Positions 33,624 to 45,534 of a stretch of 64,000 bases of DNA are shown piece after piece (within the stretch, counting starts at the first letter, position 1; each line of letters starts with the position of its first letter). The position numbers and the translations under genes are program-made. The DNA lies in assembly GCA_934045905.1 (NCBI GenBank), contig OW203769.1, positions 13,547,705 through 13,611,704 of the forward strand, given 5' to 3'. The notes under the pieces are model-generated. The model saw only the letters and a list, made by a program, of their open reading frames with translations, searched no databases and was not told the DNA's origin. Origin of the DNA: Leuctra nigra (lineage: Eukaryota > Arthropoda > Insecta > Plecoptera > Leuctridae).

Positions 33624-33900
33624 ATTCGCGAAAACAAGGAACATCACTGACCTCTGGTGGATCCTTTGGTACTTGAGATAGGGTGCATAATGGAGGTTAA
33701 AAGGGGGTTATTTATATAAATAAATTATATTATATTTGCTTTAAGTTGTTTGTTATGGCTGAAAAAGTAAAATTGTAACTTATTGTACATTTCAATTGTT
33801 TCTCCTTTTTCACTGCCCTATGGAAGCACGAACTTCTAAATAAAAAAGTGCATCTAAAAAGTTTCCTGTCAGAAGTGGCTCCATCACTTATGCAAATAGG
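33624..33900 (-). mobile_element. Family A element nested in the foldback
   Basis: ATTCGCGAAAACAAGGAACA, GACCTCTGGTGGATCCTTTG and GTGGCTCCATCACTTATG match the reverse of family A. The foldback arm breaks at CTAC and resumes at AATGTTTTTGAAAC, and the opposite arm (32690-32720) shows the uninterrupted version. Confidence 0.88.
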
Positions 33901-34566
33901 AATGTTTTTGAAACCTGCACATATTAAATTTTGGTATGTTTTCTAATAAGTATGTGTACAAATGTCAGAATCCTACATAATAGTTTCGATTTAGTGACTT
34001 CTCAATCAGGATGATTTTTTTTTTGCGAACCCCGGTATATTAAGGATAGAAGCTATTATGACTTACAATTTTATACTGACTTACATCATCGTTCCTACAA
34101 AAATTCAGTATCCTATCCCCCAATACTTTTCAAAACATTTGTTAGAAAATAATGTTATATAATGAAATCGGTGATTGACCTGTGACGTTTCCAAATTTAC
34201 GCATTAGAAAATTAAAATTATAATCCCCTATAATAATAATAGTCCCTTCCCTTTCAGTAAATTTTAATCACAGGCAGTAGGAACATCAATAATCTGGTTA
34301 GATATAAAGTTGGATAAAGTAACTGTTTGTAGATATACCTAATAATAATACGTGTAAAATTAAATTAGACAAGATTTTAGAAAATTATCTTTTATCTTTT
34401 AATATTTATCTAGATAATTTTTTTTTATCTTTATCTATTATCTAGATAATTATTCAAAATATTATCTATTATCTTATCTAGATAAATTTTTGGCAGTTAT
34501 CTATTATCTTTATCTAGATAAAAATAAAATTATCTAGTCACAACACTGGTCTGGAGTTGTATGTTA

Positions 34567-35008
34567 AATCATTGGAGATTTCAATGCTGGAGTAGGAATG
34601 AATCATTGGAGATTTCAATGCTGGAGTAGGAATCAATCACTGGGGATTTTAATGCTGGAGTAGGAATGAATCACTGGTGATTTCAATGCTGGAGTAGGAA
34701 TGAATCACTGGAGATTTCAATGCTGGAGTAGGAATCAATCACTGGGGATTTCAATGCTGGAGTAGGAATCAATCACTGGGGATTTCAATGCTGGAGTAGG
34801 AATGAATCATTGGGGATTTCAATGCTGGAGTAGGAATGAATCACTGGTGATTTCAATGCTGGAGTAGGAATGAATCACTGGAGATTTCAATGCTGGAGTA
34901 GGAATGAATCACTGGGGATTTCAATGCTGGAGTAGGAATGAATCACTGGAGATTTTAATGCTGGAGTAGGAATCAATCACTTGAGATTTCAATGCTGAAG
35001 TAGGAAGA
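34567..35008. repeat. 34-bp tandem array, 13 units
   Basis: The unit AATCACTGGAGATTTCAATG followed by CTGGAGTAGGAATG recurs every 34 bases. Units vary mainly in CATTGG/CACTGG and GGAGAT/GGGGAT/GGTGAT. The array starts about 10 bases after the right hAT target duplication. Confidence 0.95.
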
Positions 35009-36540
35009 AATACTCGCTATTTTCTTCATTGTTCCGTCAAACAAATAAAATAAAATCATGGACATGTCACAGAAATGTAATTAAAGCTGAAAAGCCTTTA
35101 ATAGAGCGACAACAAAAGGAAACCAAATTTAAAAAAACTGAGTATATAATTTAGAGCGGTTTTTAGAGGTTGCCAAATTATGTCACCCGGATAGACTGTC
35201 CATTTCGGCCTTAATGCTTTCAACTTGCAAATGTCTCCAAAACAATATCAATTCCAAACTTATCTTTTTTAATTTATCTTTTGTAAAAGTTTAATTCACC
35301 TTGCTCTCTTGTCACAAATTCAGTTTCTACCGCCTTTTTAATTACAATTTGAGATCTAATTCGATTTCGTTTAGTTGGATTATTTAGGTCGTCTATTCTT
35401 ATGCTATCACTGCCTTGTTGATTGTCACTTGCGATCCAAGAATGACACAACAATGCATGCCACATCTAGAAGCCTGTGGTTTCCACAGCAAATTGTTGCC
35501 AAGGCAACCACGGATTATATTATATTAAAAAAAATCTCTTTTGTGTTATTCTTTTTAATGTGTACGAGATTAGTACTTGCTAGAAGGCCGTGAATTTGCA
35601 AAGATATTATAAACTATTGCGAAAGATTACGCAAAGCGATTGAAATTATCTGATCGATTGTAGTTGATTTTATCTGCAATTGTATTAATTGACAACATGG
35701 GACTTGACAATGTATTGTTATTGGTAATGACTTTACTGGAAATAAGAGCAAAATATTTATCAATTAATTGATATAACTAATTAAAATCGATGACCAAACG
35801 TTTTATTTGACGTAGCAATGTTGGTAATGAGCAAATAGTAGCATATGGTCCACTGTGTTTTGATAGGTGGGTGGTAGTAACTGACGATTATGTAATTTAA
35901 ATCGTTTCTTAAAAAGCATTCGCCGACGTATTACACAAGTTAATTTTTTTGATTAATTTTGAAACTCTTCAAGCGGAAATATAAGCAACATATTATTTTA
36001 TGATTTTATGATTTATCATTTCAAAACGTTCCGTCAAATGGTCAATCACTTATTTTTATGTTTGAAATGCTTACTTGCAATACATTTTTCTTTAATTTTG
36101 AATCAAACATATTTGTTGAACTACCGATTTCACCTAACAACATTGAATTATTTATATATTATAGATTCAAACAAGTTGTTAAAGTTAATTGAGTTGGTAT
36201 TTTTAATAAATCTTAATTTCTCTTCTTATGACCTCATCAAATCTCTTTTCAGCACCGAACACTAACCTAGCTTGTTGATGAAGCTACTTTAAGTATCCAA
36301 TACAATTACTAATTAGTAATCAAACTGCTCGTATATCTTCTGTGTAGTGTTTTATTGCCAATCCATTTAAATTACTTCTGCAGATTCAAAAACAGTTAGG
36401 TACTTCGTATATTTATTAGTACCTACTTACTATACTTCCATAGCTGATATGTTAAGAATACGTATTTTTTCTTTTATTTAATTGTGACAATATAATAAAC
36501 ATACAAAATTGCCAGCAATAAATATAGTGATACACTAAAA
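35009..36540. other. No gene recognised
   Basis: AT-rich. Frames of 60-85 codons occur at 35274-35593 and 36008-36265 without recognisable domains. Confidence 0.4.
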
Positions 36541-36542
36541 CT

Positions 36543-36670
36543 AGGGCAACGCTAAGGTGTAACGCGTTGATGAGCGAGCACCGGTAAGTGCACATTTTCG
36601 GATCCGGAATTCCGTAGATAACGCAAAAAATCATATAAACGTAAAAGTGTATGTTTTTCATTGAAACTTG
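36543..36670 (-). mobile_element. Family B end fragment
   Basis: AACGCTAAGGTGTAACGCGT followed by TGATGAGCGAGCACC matches 2129-2175. The similarity fades within about 120 bases. Confidence 0.55.
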
Positions 36671-37435
36671 AGAATAGCCATCGATGACCTCTGGTTTCCC
36701 ATTAATTTTGATAGGTATACCTACTACTTTTCTGACAGCTAATTCATAAAGCTAAAAATCTCAATAACTGAATTTACATTCTTGCCTGCGATTATGGGAA
36801 AATAAATGATAGTATAAATAGCAAAATGCAAAAAATTTGAACTCGATCTGACCATTTAGTTTTCTGCCAATTAAGAGAAATTTGTCATTTATTTTAATTT
36901 CAACCAAAGAACGGATTTCATAAAATTTGTGTCTGCAAACCGCAGAGTTGGTCCTTACATATTCTGTTCAAATTGTCTAGACTTTCGCTTCATATGCACT
37001 TTTGACATCGTAATGCTGTAAAAATCTCATATAAATTTTAATTATTGTTTTGTTTAACTGTCAGATTTTAGACGTATCTAAATATAATCAACCCATATCA
37101 CCTCAAGACACAATAAAATCAATTACCAATGTTATTCTTAGTTTGAATCGTGGTTTTGTGTACAAATCTCCTCCTCCTTTGCACTCGCCTCCAGCGCCTT
37201 CTGAATCACCTGTGCGGATAACTGTAGTTCCAGTGTGCAGTGGCTGCCTCGGGGCACGGCCTAGTGGTCTCGCACTTTCTCCTCATCTAGTGGGTGGTGA
37301 AACAGTGGAGCATAATGACCATACAACTGGCAGTGACTTCTACTACACGTTACAAATATATTGACAGCAGTTGCTTGAAGAAGTAGGAGGAAATGGGGAT
37401 ATCTGTTCATAGATTGCACGAACGTCTTTTTGTTT
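36671..37435. other. No supported gene; weak coding-like frame at 37050-37364
   Basis: A 104-codon plus frame (37050-37364) contains a Pro/Ser-rich stretch from SPPPLHSPPAPSES onward and is GC-richer over its last 70 codons than its surroundings. No domain, splice site or homologue was recognised, so it may be an exon remnant or chance. The remainder is AT-rich. Confidence 0.25.
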
Positions 37436-37439
37436 TATA

Positions 37440-37705
37440 TCAGCAATGCAAAATTATTGAATTTTCCACCTGAGGACGGACATTTTGTTGGCACGTTGAA
37501 GGGTCATATTATAACTTTATTGAGGTAAATCGATGTATTTTTGTAATGTGAGTGATTCTTCTTCGTACTAAAGATATCTCCGGAGCCTATACAATTTCCC
37601 AGGTACCCATTAAAACTATAAAATATTGTCAAAAAAGCAGAGAATCACAGCTATTCTGTGCCATCAAGATGGTGGCAGGCAACAATGAGATGACATCACG
37701 TGCAA
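37440..37705 (+). mobile_element. Family X repeat, uninterrupted copy
   Basis: TTGTTGGCACGTTGAAGGGT, GAGGTAAATCGATGTATTTT, TATCTCCGGAGCC, CCCAGGTACC and GCCATCAAGATGGTGGCA appear in the same order as in 12940-13385, but without the MITE at CCCAGGTACC. Confidence 0.7.
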
Positions 37706-38153
37706 ACTATGAATAGGTTTTTATTCCAGCTTTATAGAATTCAAGAGATCAAGGTAGACTTTTGTTACTGAATGGCATTTTATAAACAAGAACTATTTTG
37801 AGTCGTAAATGGCATTGTCGACTGACAGTTAAAATATAATAAAAGCGTTTTAAAAATATTTATATTGTTGATATTAATATCTGTTAACTGTAAATAAACC
37901 ATAAAAACATTTTATTGAAGTTTGTGACTTACCTACTTATTGTTACATGAACCTGAGACTATACTTAAATAGGTAGCTTTAAAGTTTCAAAAGTTAGAAA
38001 AGCTCAACCACTTCTAAGAAATTTAAACTTTAAAGATGTTAAAACGTATACCAACACCTAATGGAAATGATTTATTAATCATTACCTATAGTATGATGTA
38101 CTTACTCTTTGAAGTGAAATATTTGAGATAAATTTATATTTTTAGTTATTTTT

Positions 38154-38318
38154 AACGTCGCACTGTTCTGCAGCTAGGCTAATACCGCCGCATTAACGTT
38201 TATGATGATGGTAGGGAGATGAGGAAGAATATAGGAAAGGATGAACGGTGGGAAGGATGCGGTCGTGACCTATTATTAGGAAACCTTCCCAGCATTTGCC
38301 TGTCGACTGAGTGAAACT
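38154..38318 (-). mobile_element. SINE 3' part
   Basis: AACGTCGCACTGTTCTGCAG, a TGATGATGG run, GCGGTCGTGACCTATTATTA and CATTTGCCTGTCGACTGAGT are the SINE tail and body in reverse. The head is missing. Confidence 0.75.
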
Positions 38319-38745
38319 CGAAAAATGAACTCTAGACCTCAGTAGTATATTCAAGGAGTTTTTGTCAGTACTATAGAATCAGAATTCCGATCGGCAATTG
38401 ACTATAAGTGATATCCTTGGTTATGATTATTACTCTTGTAACTTTACGATCCTTAATATCGTTTCTTCTCCATTAGAACACGTTCCTAGCAATGAGTCGT
38501 CGATCGAGAAGTGTAATCTAGTCGACAGAAGCTATTAACTGTCGCTAGCGGTCTGTAATCTCGATGCCGGTGGAACAGGCGCCTGCATGACCGGTAGTTG
38601 CCACCACATGGGATATATGATTGCCAATCAATAGGCCTTGGGCATGTTGGAAACAGAACGAAGAATTAGAGATACATCTGGCGGTCGCTTTCCAGATTCA
38701 CTCTGATTTCGATGTTAGAAATTATTGATCGTTCTTCGACTTGAA
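38319..38745. other. No gene recognised
   Basis: Slightly GC-richer sequence around 38500-38620; no open frame or splice sites could be supported. Confidence 0.3.
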
Positions 38746-38750
38746 TTAAA

Positions 38751-39075
38751 TCTGTACCGTAGTTTGCGGACGTAGAAGTTTCGATGTTCATTTCGATGAT
38801 TGTTGAAGTGAGCTCACTCAAATACCAGTAATTCTGTGTTCATCCAATCATATTTTGTAATTGTGAAACCAGTTATTTTGAAAGAGATACTTCAATATAA
38901 CTGTATTTGTTAACTTCAGTCAAATTGAAATTGATAGATCTTGATAAGGGGCCATATAACCATTGGTTTAACTGAACTAGTTAACTAACTAGTTAACTAA
39001 ATTAAAAAACATTCCAAAAGTGTGCCTTGCAAAATCTCAAAAGTGGACTTTGTGCCTTCTTCCTCTGATATACAG
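38751..39075 (+). mobile_element. Family C element with an extra internal segment
   Basis: GAAGTGAGCTCACTCAAATA, TCAATATAACTGTATTTGTT and CATTCCAAAAGTGTGCCTTG are family C landmarks. About 60 bases, including the palindromic AACTAGTTAACTAACTAGTT, separate the last two and are absent from other copies. Confidence 0.6.
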
Positions 39076-39975
39076 CTAAACCAGTCCATCAGGGGATTTT
39101 TTTCTTAAGAAAGTCACCTTAAATATTTTACTGAAAATGTGAAAATAGGCACAATATGGATACCCAATGGAATACAATAACCCAAAACACGAAACATTCT
39201 GTGTGGCCCTATGACTAGATTATGGTGTAATTTCAAAGTCCCAAACAAATGATGTTTCCATGGTGATGAAGACTTTGTTGACATGGCAATAAATTACGAC
39301 GTCAATGCCGATATTAGGTAGTTTTTCAAAACAAGTCAATACAATTTAAATTTAGAATATTTCTATCAATTCATCCCACAAAAAATTTAACTCTGAGTTC
39401 ATATAAAAACTCTTCCGAAATTTAATTTAGAAGGGACTTTTCTAAAGTCATTTAGCTTCTTTCCCCAGCCCGCCTACAAACTGACATTCGTGAAAAATAC
39501 GAAATTAAATAAGGGCAAATTCTCGCGATATATTTCACATAAAACACGACCAACCATATTTACAACCCGTTCTAGTATCAAACCCATCGTGTAACACGCA
39601 ATTCAAACATTTCCACTCGTTTTATTATTAATGTATTACTCTTTAATGAAGGTGTGATTAATCTCACTGTATAAGTTCCGAAGACGTGACAAGAAAAGCA
39701 GAATCCGAGCTCAACACTTTCGAGCCAAGTATATCAAATCCCTCACGAACGATATGGAAACATGTTGAGACTGCCAAGTGATCGAGCAACAGGTCAGACA
39801 CCACGGCCTTCTGAACAAGTTCATGAGAGAAATACTCGCAGACATTTAGAGCTTGATTAAATGATTCCAAAAGTGTGCATTAATCGCAAAAGTGGATGTA
39901 AAATAATTCCTAAATATTATGCATTTGACGTGGGCACGTGACATTAGTAACATTTCATCGTGTTTGCATGTTGCA
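39076..39975. other. No gene; family C end fragment at 39849-39897
   Basis: AT-rich. AGCTTGATTAAATGATTCCA followed by AAAGTGTGC near 39850 is a stray family C end. A 68-codon minus frame (39664-39870) shows no recognised domain. Confidence 0.4.
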
Positions 39976-39976
39976 T

Positions 39977-40377
39977 ATTCGAGAAAATAAGGAACAGGAC
40001 TGACCTCTGGTGGATTTTGTGGTACTAGAGGGGCAGATCAGGGCCCATATTCTCGAAACAGTTATCACGTCATAAGTTATGAATCATAAAAAAGTCATAA
40101 TATTAACATGGTGAGAGATATGGACAAACCTTTTTAAATCATAACTTGGGAGTTATGACGTGATAACTGTTTCGAGAATAGACCCCCATGGACGGATATC
40201 AGGGGCACATTTATATACAAATTTGCTTTAATTGTTTGTTATGGCTAAAAAATTAAACTTGTAAGTAAATTTCAATTCAGTTGTTTCTCCTTTTTCACTG
40301 CATATGGAAACACGAACTGTGAAAATAAAAAAGTTCTAATAAGTTTCCACTAGCCATCTTGCCAGAAGTGGCAACTA
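39977..40377 (-). mobile_element. Family A element carrying a nested MITE
   Basis: ATTCGAGAAAATAAGGAACA and CCTCTGGTGGATTTTGTGGT at one side and TTGCCAGAAGTGGCAAC at the other are family A. The element is interrupted at 40041-40187. Confidence 0.8.
40041..40187 (+). mobile_element. MITE nested in family A
   Basis: TCTCGAAACAGTTATCACGT and ACGTGATAACTGTTTCGAGA are inverted-repeat ends, and the body matches 20336-20479. Confidence 0.88.
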
Positions 40378-40410
40378 TTAAACTGTAAACTGTAAACTGT
40401 AAACTGTAAT
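40378..40410. repeat. Short AAACTGT tandem repeat
   Basis: AAACTGT is repeated four times in a row. Confidence 0.85.
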
Positions 40411-42725
40411 AATTTAAGTGTCATTTTACACCCTTGCCGAGAAAAAAATCAAAGCAAAACAAAAAATAAACTCTTTCGACTATAAGAACACAAGATTTAC
40501 TCTTTGTCTATAATCTGTGCAATTTGAAGACAATCGGTCAAGCCGTTTAGAAAAGTAATGGCTTTAAAAACATAGATATCATCAAGTATTATAGACTCTT
40601 AAATCTTCGATGACAAAAAATCGAGTTCGTCCCGAAGTAAAAGTATGTGAGCAATTAATTGAGCTATCCGTGCTTTTAAGTGTGTCTGAGCGGATTTATG
40701 GACGTTAGACGTGGCTTAGTCTAAACGTGGTTGATTAATTACGGGATTATATACCTTAGGATTTGATTCGGTCGGCATGAAAGTAGCCAGAGTTCATATG
40801 TCTTCAATTAGAGTCTAAGAAAAATGCGTTCGTAACTGTAAAAAAATTAATTAAATATATTTTACGAAATTATTATGGAATTTTGCACATGTTCTGAATT
40901 ATAAGTATTGGATCAACAAAAGAGAACATAACCAAAAGACATGAAACACTTTTGGCCACTTCTCGATCGTCACGCTTTTACCAACTTCTTTGACCCCTGT
41001 ACCTACATAATTTGAATTTAATCAAGTATGTATATTATTTTACATAATTAATTTTCGGTGCCACAATGAACAAGAATCCACTCAAAGAGGATCCTAAAAC
41101 CTTATCCTGATATTTAAGTTGAAGTTTTAATTTAGTTAAATGTGTTATTTTCCTAAGAAATTGGGCTTTTTGTGTGGATTCCACTAAGCTTCTATCGAGG
41201 AACGGGAAGTTAGTAAAACATATCAGGAAATGTCATAATTTTAAAGAATTTGTGTGCCATTTTATTAATTAACATACCTAAATGTGCACAAGATGTATAG
41301 CACGTTTTTGCAATTTTTCACAAAATTTACACAGAATTACAAACCTGACCTGTCAAAAACATGAACCTATCCATATAAATATTTACATCGACCAGTAAAA
41401 AAAAGAGAAATCGTAAAACTGTTTCGTCCTCCGACATAACTTTGTGATAGAAATTCAAATCCAAATCAGCTCGAAATAATCATTCAGTTTAACATCTAAA
41501 AGTTTTCTTTTCGATTTCACTACAAACTACATTTCAAAACACGTCTTAACATTTAACGATGCACCACGGCTGCATTCAACTGCATAAGTGCATCAAGATA
41601 CACAAGTTGCATTCATTTCTTTCCACTTCAGTGAGCATACGATGACAATCAAAGAGTCTAGGAAAACTCAAACAAACAGTCGTAAAGCTAGACTTATTCG
41701 CTCCCTTAAGGCACGTATTGTGACGTCACAGCGCCCTGCAAGGCATGTCGTGACGTTTCGATGGAACTTGCCCTTTGCAGAAGTTCAATGAGGCGGCCTT
41801 GCCCTTTAAGATGATGCTAAATAGTTTCAATAGATCACTTGACATAATAAAACCAGACTTGACGGCTTTTACTTCAGGAGTCTTCAAAAGAGTTTAGCCT
41901 ATCAGTTAACATCAGGTATTTGTAACTTACTACACATGTTTTACACAGATTTAATGACGTCATTATATTTATTGTTTATTCTAATTGCCTTCTTTCTCAG
42001 TAAGGAATGTAATTCGTGATTTCTAGGCGTAAATTAACTATATTCTGAGGTACACAGAATTTTCTGTTGTTTCCTTATACTTTACATTGGATGTGTCAGA
42101 AACGCCAATTTTTACACTTTTTCTCACAAATACCATAATTCCCAACACAATTTTTTTTAATATAAAACATATAATATGGAGGAAATGTAAAATGGTACGC
42201 AATTCTGTCATGAAAATGTCACCAAACTAATTACAATAGGTCAGCAATTGAAACTAAAATATAGCTGCAACACTAGTCAAAACACCCATAACAGTTTTCT
42301 CAACAACAAAAAAATGCCTTTATGAAATGTATATCTTTATTTATTACAAATTAAAAAATGATTTCTGTTCTCTCCTTCCAATACAATTATAAATTTTTTT
42401 AAAATGAAATTCATTCTTCCATTGACTACAGAGGTATAATATCAGCATTAGAGCAAGTAGAATGTGAGGCAATAGAGCACACGGGGCGCATAGCTATTGC
42501 CACACCAATCGCCTCAGCTTGTAGACGTGTAACGCCCGACCTAGTGGCAATTAGTTCCACTAATAGCTGTCAACTTCTGGGACCGCCACCGCCTGCTGTG
42601 CCACACCAACCGCGATCACTACACTTCTACAAGGCGGTGATTTGTCAGACATGCGCATAAGATGTTCGAGCCGTGTTCCAAATCAGTCATCTCGTTTACA
42701 ACGCAAACATATGCAGCGAGTACTG
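40411..42725. other. No gene recognised
   Basis: AT-rich over most of its length. A GC-richer stretch at about 41690-41800 contains TGACGTCA within ATTGTGACGTCACAGC, and 42440-42680 is moderately GC-rich. Neither yields an exon. A 67-codon frame at 41588-41791 is Arg/Lys/Thr-rich with no recognised domain. Confidence 0.35.
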
Positions 42726-42850
42726 GGGCCCTATTCTAGAACTTATAAATTCTCAATTCCACTGGAAGTCGAATTCATCCTATGTTAATCCTTATGGCCG
42801 TGACCGGATTCCATCGGAATGGAATTGGGAAAACGTTCTAGAATAGGCCA
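42726..42850 (+). mobile_element. GGGCCCTATTCT-family MITE
   Basis: GGGGCCCTATTCTAGAACTT and CGTTCTAGAATAGG are the ends, with CTCAATTCCACTGG/GGAATGGAATTGGG as subterminal complement. Relatives are at 46715-46843, 56765-56882 and 18966-19095. Confidence 0.75.
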
Positions 42851-42949
42851 CCTGGTCAGAAAACAAGATACAGAATCATAGCTCAAAATCTGAACTTTGG
42901 AAGTTGAGTACATTTTCTCGGTTTTGAGTTACATTATTAGTATCAGGTA

Positions 42950-43085
42950 ATCATAGCTCAATTGCAATTTGACTGAAGTCCACACAACGTCGTATTGGAG
43001 TATGCTCCTACAAATTGACTACAAATGTGATCTATTAGTTTTAAGAATCATTGAATTAGACTTCGGGCCTTCTTCTTCTAACGAA
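42950..43085 (-). mobile_element. Family C fragment
   Basis: CAATTTGACTGAAGTCCACA, TTAAGAATCATTGAATTAGA and CTTCGGGCCTTCTTCTTC fit the reverse of family C. Confidence 0.5.
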
Positions 43086-43183
43086 TAGAAAGCTTGTTAT
43101 AAGGAACCTAAATGAATTATGAATATGAATTAATAAACAGTATATAAACTTTCATTTTGAATATTGATTTTCGTTATTGAGCA

Positions 43184-43385
43184 AGTTGGCTCAGTCTGTA
43201 ACACTTCATTACCCGGTTTCCGTTGGGAGGTAAATTATGGGAAGGTTCCCTTCTAGTAGGTATACCTTAATACCCCCTTCCCATCATCCATCATTATACA
43301 TTCGTCATCATCATCTCCCTATCATCATCATAATCATTCATCACTGGCCATTAGCATACTGACATTTTAAACTGCTAATCAATCT
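43184..43385 (+). mobile_element. SINE with internal deletion
   Basis: An A-box-like GTTGGCTCAGTCTGTAAC is followed directly by the body motif GGAGGTAAATTATGGGAAGG, so the B box and the segment after it are lost. The tail contains CATCATCATCTCCCTATCAT and ends near CATTAGCATACTGAC. Confidence 0.65.
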
Positions 43386-44012
43386 GACACTGACAGATTG
43401 TGCGAAAGTAATTAGTACCAATATTTCAGCATTTTGTCTGACAACCACCGGACAACATTTTATTGCGCTCAGTTTGTTATTTGTCCTCGAACATTAAACG
43501 AAAACAGATCTGTGTTTCAAGTTTAAAACTAGACACGCATTAATTAAACGCCAATTATTAAACAAATCGTGTTTTAATACGAAAATAACATATTATTCTC
43601 TATACGTGCCAAACATCAAGCGTAAATGCAAAAGAAGTGTAAAGATAAACCAGTTTTCTAAGCCGGTCCATATCAAAGGGATGGTCAGTAGCCATAACTT
43701 CATGATGATTTCAGAATTAAATTTGAATGTTTTATCTGCATAATTTTTATAAGTACGTTACTAGAACAGGACACTTTTATATATATTTTATCCCAATGTG
43801 TGCGTACATTAAATTGTGTCACCCACGTATTTGTAATGAGTAAAAATAAGTATGTGCATGTATAGAAAATGTGATAAATGTTCGCCACTTGATCAGCGTC
43901 GTAATGGTAAATTACTTACATCGCCAAAACTTTGCCTGACCCCTTGACCGTATTGACCGTCGTGTTGAATGTGAATGTGTCTAATTAATATCAACTGGTA
44001 ATTTAAAAGATC
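43386..44012. other. No gene recognised
   Basis: AT-rich; no exon or repeat could be supported. Confidence 0.4.
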
Positions 44013-44084
44013 GGTCGCAGGGGGGTGCGAACTACTGACCTTTGTCTTGGCGATAAAGAGGTGACCAACTGCACTACGGCGACC
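44013..44084 (-). tRNA. tRNA-like sequence, probably a pseudogene or SINE head
   Basis: The 72-base segment on the minus strand starts GGTCGCC and ends GCGACC, giving a six-pair acceptor stem. TAGTGCAGTTGG fits an A box and AGTTCGCACC resembles a B box and T-loop. The D stem pairs at three of four positions. The anticodon stem is shifted by an extra base or two, and the T stem does not pair, so a working tRNA is unlikely and no anticodon is assigned with confidence. Confidence 0.35.
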
Positions 44085-44702
44085 TGCAATTTAGACCACA
44101 TCGGAAACTATGGCTGGTTCTGGTTTTAAAATATTTCAAGCACTTTTGTTTTACATCTAATTGTATTTTTTCTACTTTTAAAAGCAGAAAACACTGAAGA
44201 TTGGCGGACATACAAACTTGTTGACGCCTCGTTCAGAAGGCCATGATCAAAAAAAGTGTTGTCTGTCAAAATGCTGCTTTTGGTGAATAAACATCTAGTT
44301 TTTAATGGAAAATGAATTAATGTTGTACTGAAATATGCCGGTATTTGATTAGACACTGAATTTATGTTATTTCGCTGTTTAGTATAACAAAAGTAATAAC
44401 TACTTGCATTTCCATCTCGACCATGCCAACATCATCTGTCCATCACCCCAAGATCATAATTATTGCCACTTTGTGGCGTACTTCAACTTTTAGTGATAAA
44501 AACAGATAACAACAAAAAACATTTTGAAAATAAAATGCATTTAAATTTTTATTAAAAAATCTAAAGTTAATGGTTCATGGTTTCATGGAATCCATGGTTT
44601 GCATGAGCTTATTTTATTCTATCTTACTAGCTTCAGCCACTCAACAATTTATGATTTAAAACGAATTTTCAATGAAGTGAAAGAAAATATTATTATTACA
44701 TT

Positions 44703-44988
44703 ATTCGAACAAACAAGAGATACGTGATGGAGCCACTTCTGACAGGAAACTTTTTAGATGCACTTTTTTATTTAGAAGTTCGTGCTTCCATAGGGCAGTG
44801 AAAAAGGAGAAACAATTGAAGTTTTGATTTAGTTACAAGTTTACTTTTTCAGCCATAACAAACAACTTAAAGCAAATATAATATAATGTATTTATATAAA
44901 TATCCCCATTCTACCCTCCATTTTACACCCTATCTCTAGTACCAAAGAATCCACCAGAGGTCAGTCGTGTTCCTTGTTTTCTCGAATT
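44703..44988 (+). mobile_element. Family A element, full length
   Basis: Runs from ATTCGAACAAACAAGAGATA to CCTTGTTTTCTCGAAT, 286 bp. The ends are weak inverted repeats of each other (ATTCGA...TCGAAT, with partial matching further in). This copy and 55673-55951 define the family. Confidence 0.9.
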
Positions 44989-45388
44989 GAGTGGATAGCT
45001 CATAAACAAACGATGAATTTGCAGTGATATTATTGATCTAGATCTAAGAGGCCCTGAATTGATGATGTCAGAAGACCGTGGAAATTATTCAGTAAGTGTC
45101 ACGGTAGCCAGCGTTTTCTTTGAGCGAGCTTCTAACAACACTTCTAAAAAGCTAATGCACTGTCAATCAAAGATAAAAAGTTAAATCTGCAGTACTGGTT
45201 TCCCACAGAGCCGCATTGTAAGACTGCATTTTGACAGAGCAATTGCTTTGTAATTATAGAGTTTAAAATTCGAGCCATTTGGGTCAATATCGAAAAGCAG
45301 CAATTGTTAAAATATAGCATTAAATGTAGTTTATTTTAGTAATAAATCATTTTCAGTCTACTAATTTAGAAGCGTTTTTCAACATTTA
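44989..45388. other. No gene recognised
   Basis: AT-rich; nothing supported. Confidence 0.4.
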
Positions 45389-45534
45389 GGGCCAGTCTTC
45401 CATACTCTGCTAACTTGTAAACTGTTGATTAGGACTGTATTGTCATGGCAACAACCAATGACATTCATAGAAGGACCACTAACTAACCGTTAAGAGCTAA
45501 TTGGGACTTTAGCAGAGTATTGAAAGACCGGGCC
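45389..45534 (+). mobile_element. GGCC-ended MITE, best copy
   Basis: GGGCCAGTCTTCCATACTCT and GCAGAGTATTGAAAGACCGG are inverted-repeat ends. CATGGCAACAACCAATGACA inside is shared with 28250-28372. Confidence 0.8.

Larger units (their letters stand above)
32566..34038. mobile_element. Large foldback element nested in the hAT element
   Basis: TACCGGGTGGCGCAAAAAAA and the following ATCACCCTGATTGAG are mirrored by CTCAATCAGGATGATTTTTT and GCGAACCCCGGTA. The arms pair over about 300 bp, for example AAAACTTCCAATGG with ACATTGGAAGTTTT and AGCTGAAAATTTCAAATTAT with its complement. The ends CCGGG/CCCGG lie next to TA, which could indicate a TA target as in Tc1/mariner, but this is unproven. Two later insertions split the right arm. 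Confidence 0.88.
32348..34548. mobile_element. hAT element with 8-bp TSD, outer layer of a nest
   Basis: The terminal inverted repeat CAGTGTTGTGACT is perfect at both ends, and the 8-base duplication GTCTGGAG is exact at 32340-32347 and 34549-34556. Subterminal regions (32365-32520 and 34375-34535) are dense in TTATCTAGATAA. The original element was probably only about 700 bp, because the central 1.5 kb is a second element. No hAT transposase is present. Confidence 0.95.

Noticed and set aside
34567..35008. CRISPR array
   Set aside because: The units are contiguous with no spacers, and the sequence context is eukaryotic.
37050..37364. Gene for a Pro/Ser-rich protein
   Set aside because: The frame is short and single-exon, without homology or splice signals; noted only as coding-like.
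44013..44084. Functional tRNA gene
   Set aside because: Acceptor stem and A box look right, but the T stem does not pair and the anticodon stem is out of register, so it was kept only as tRNA-like.
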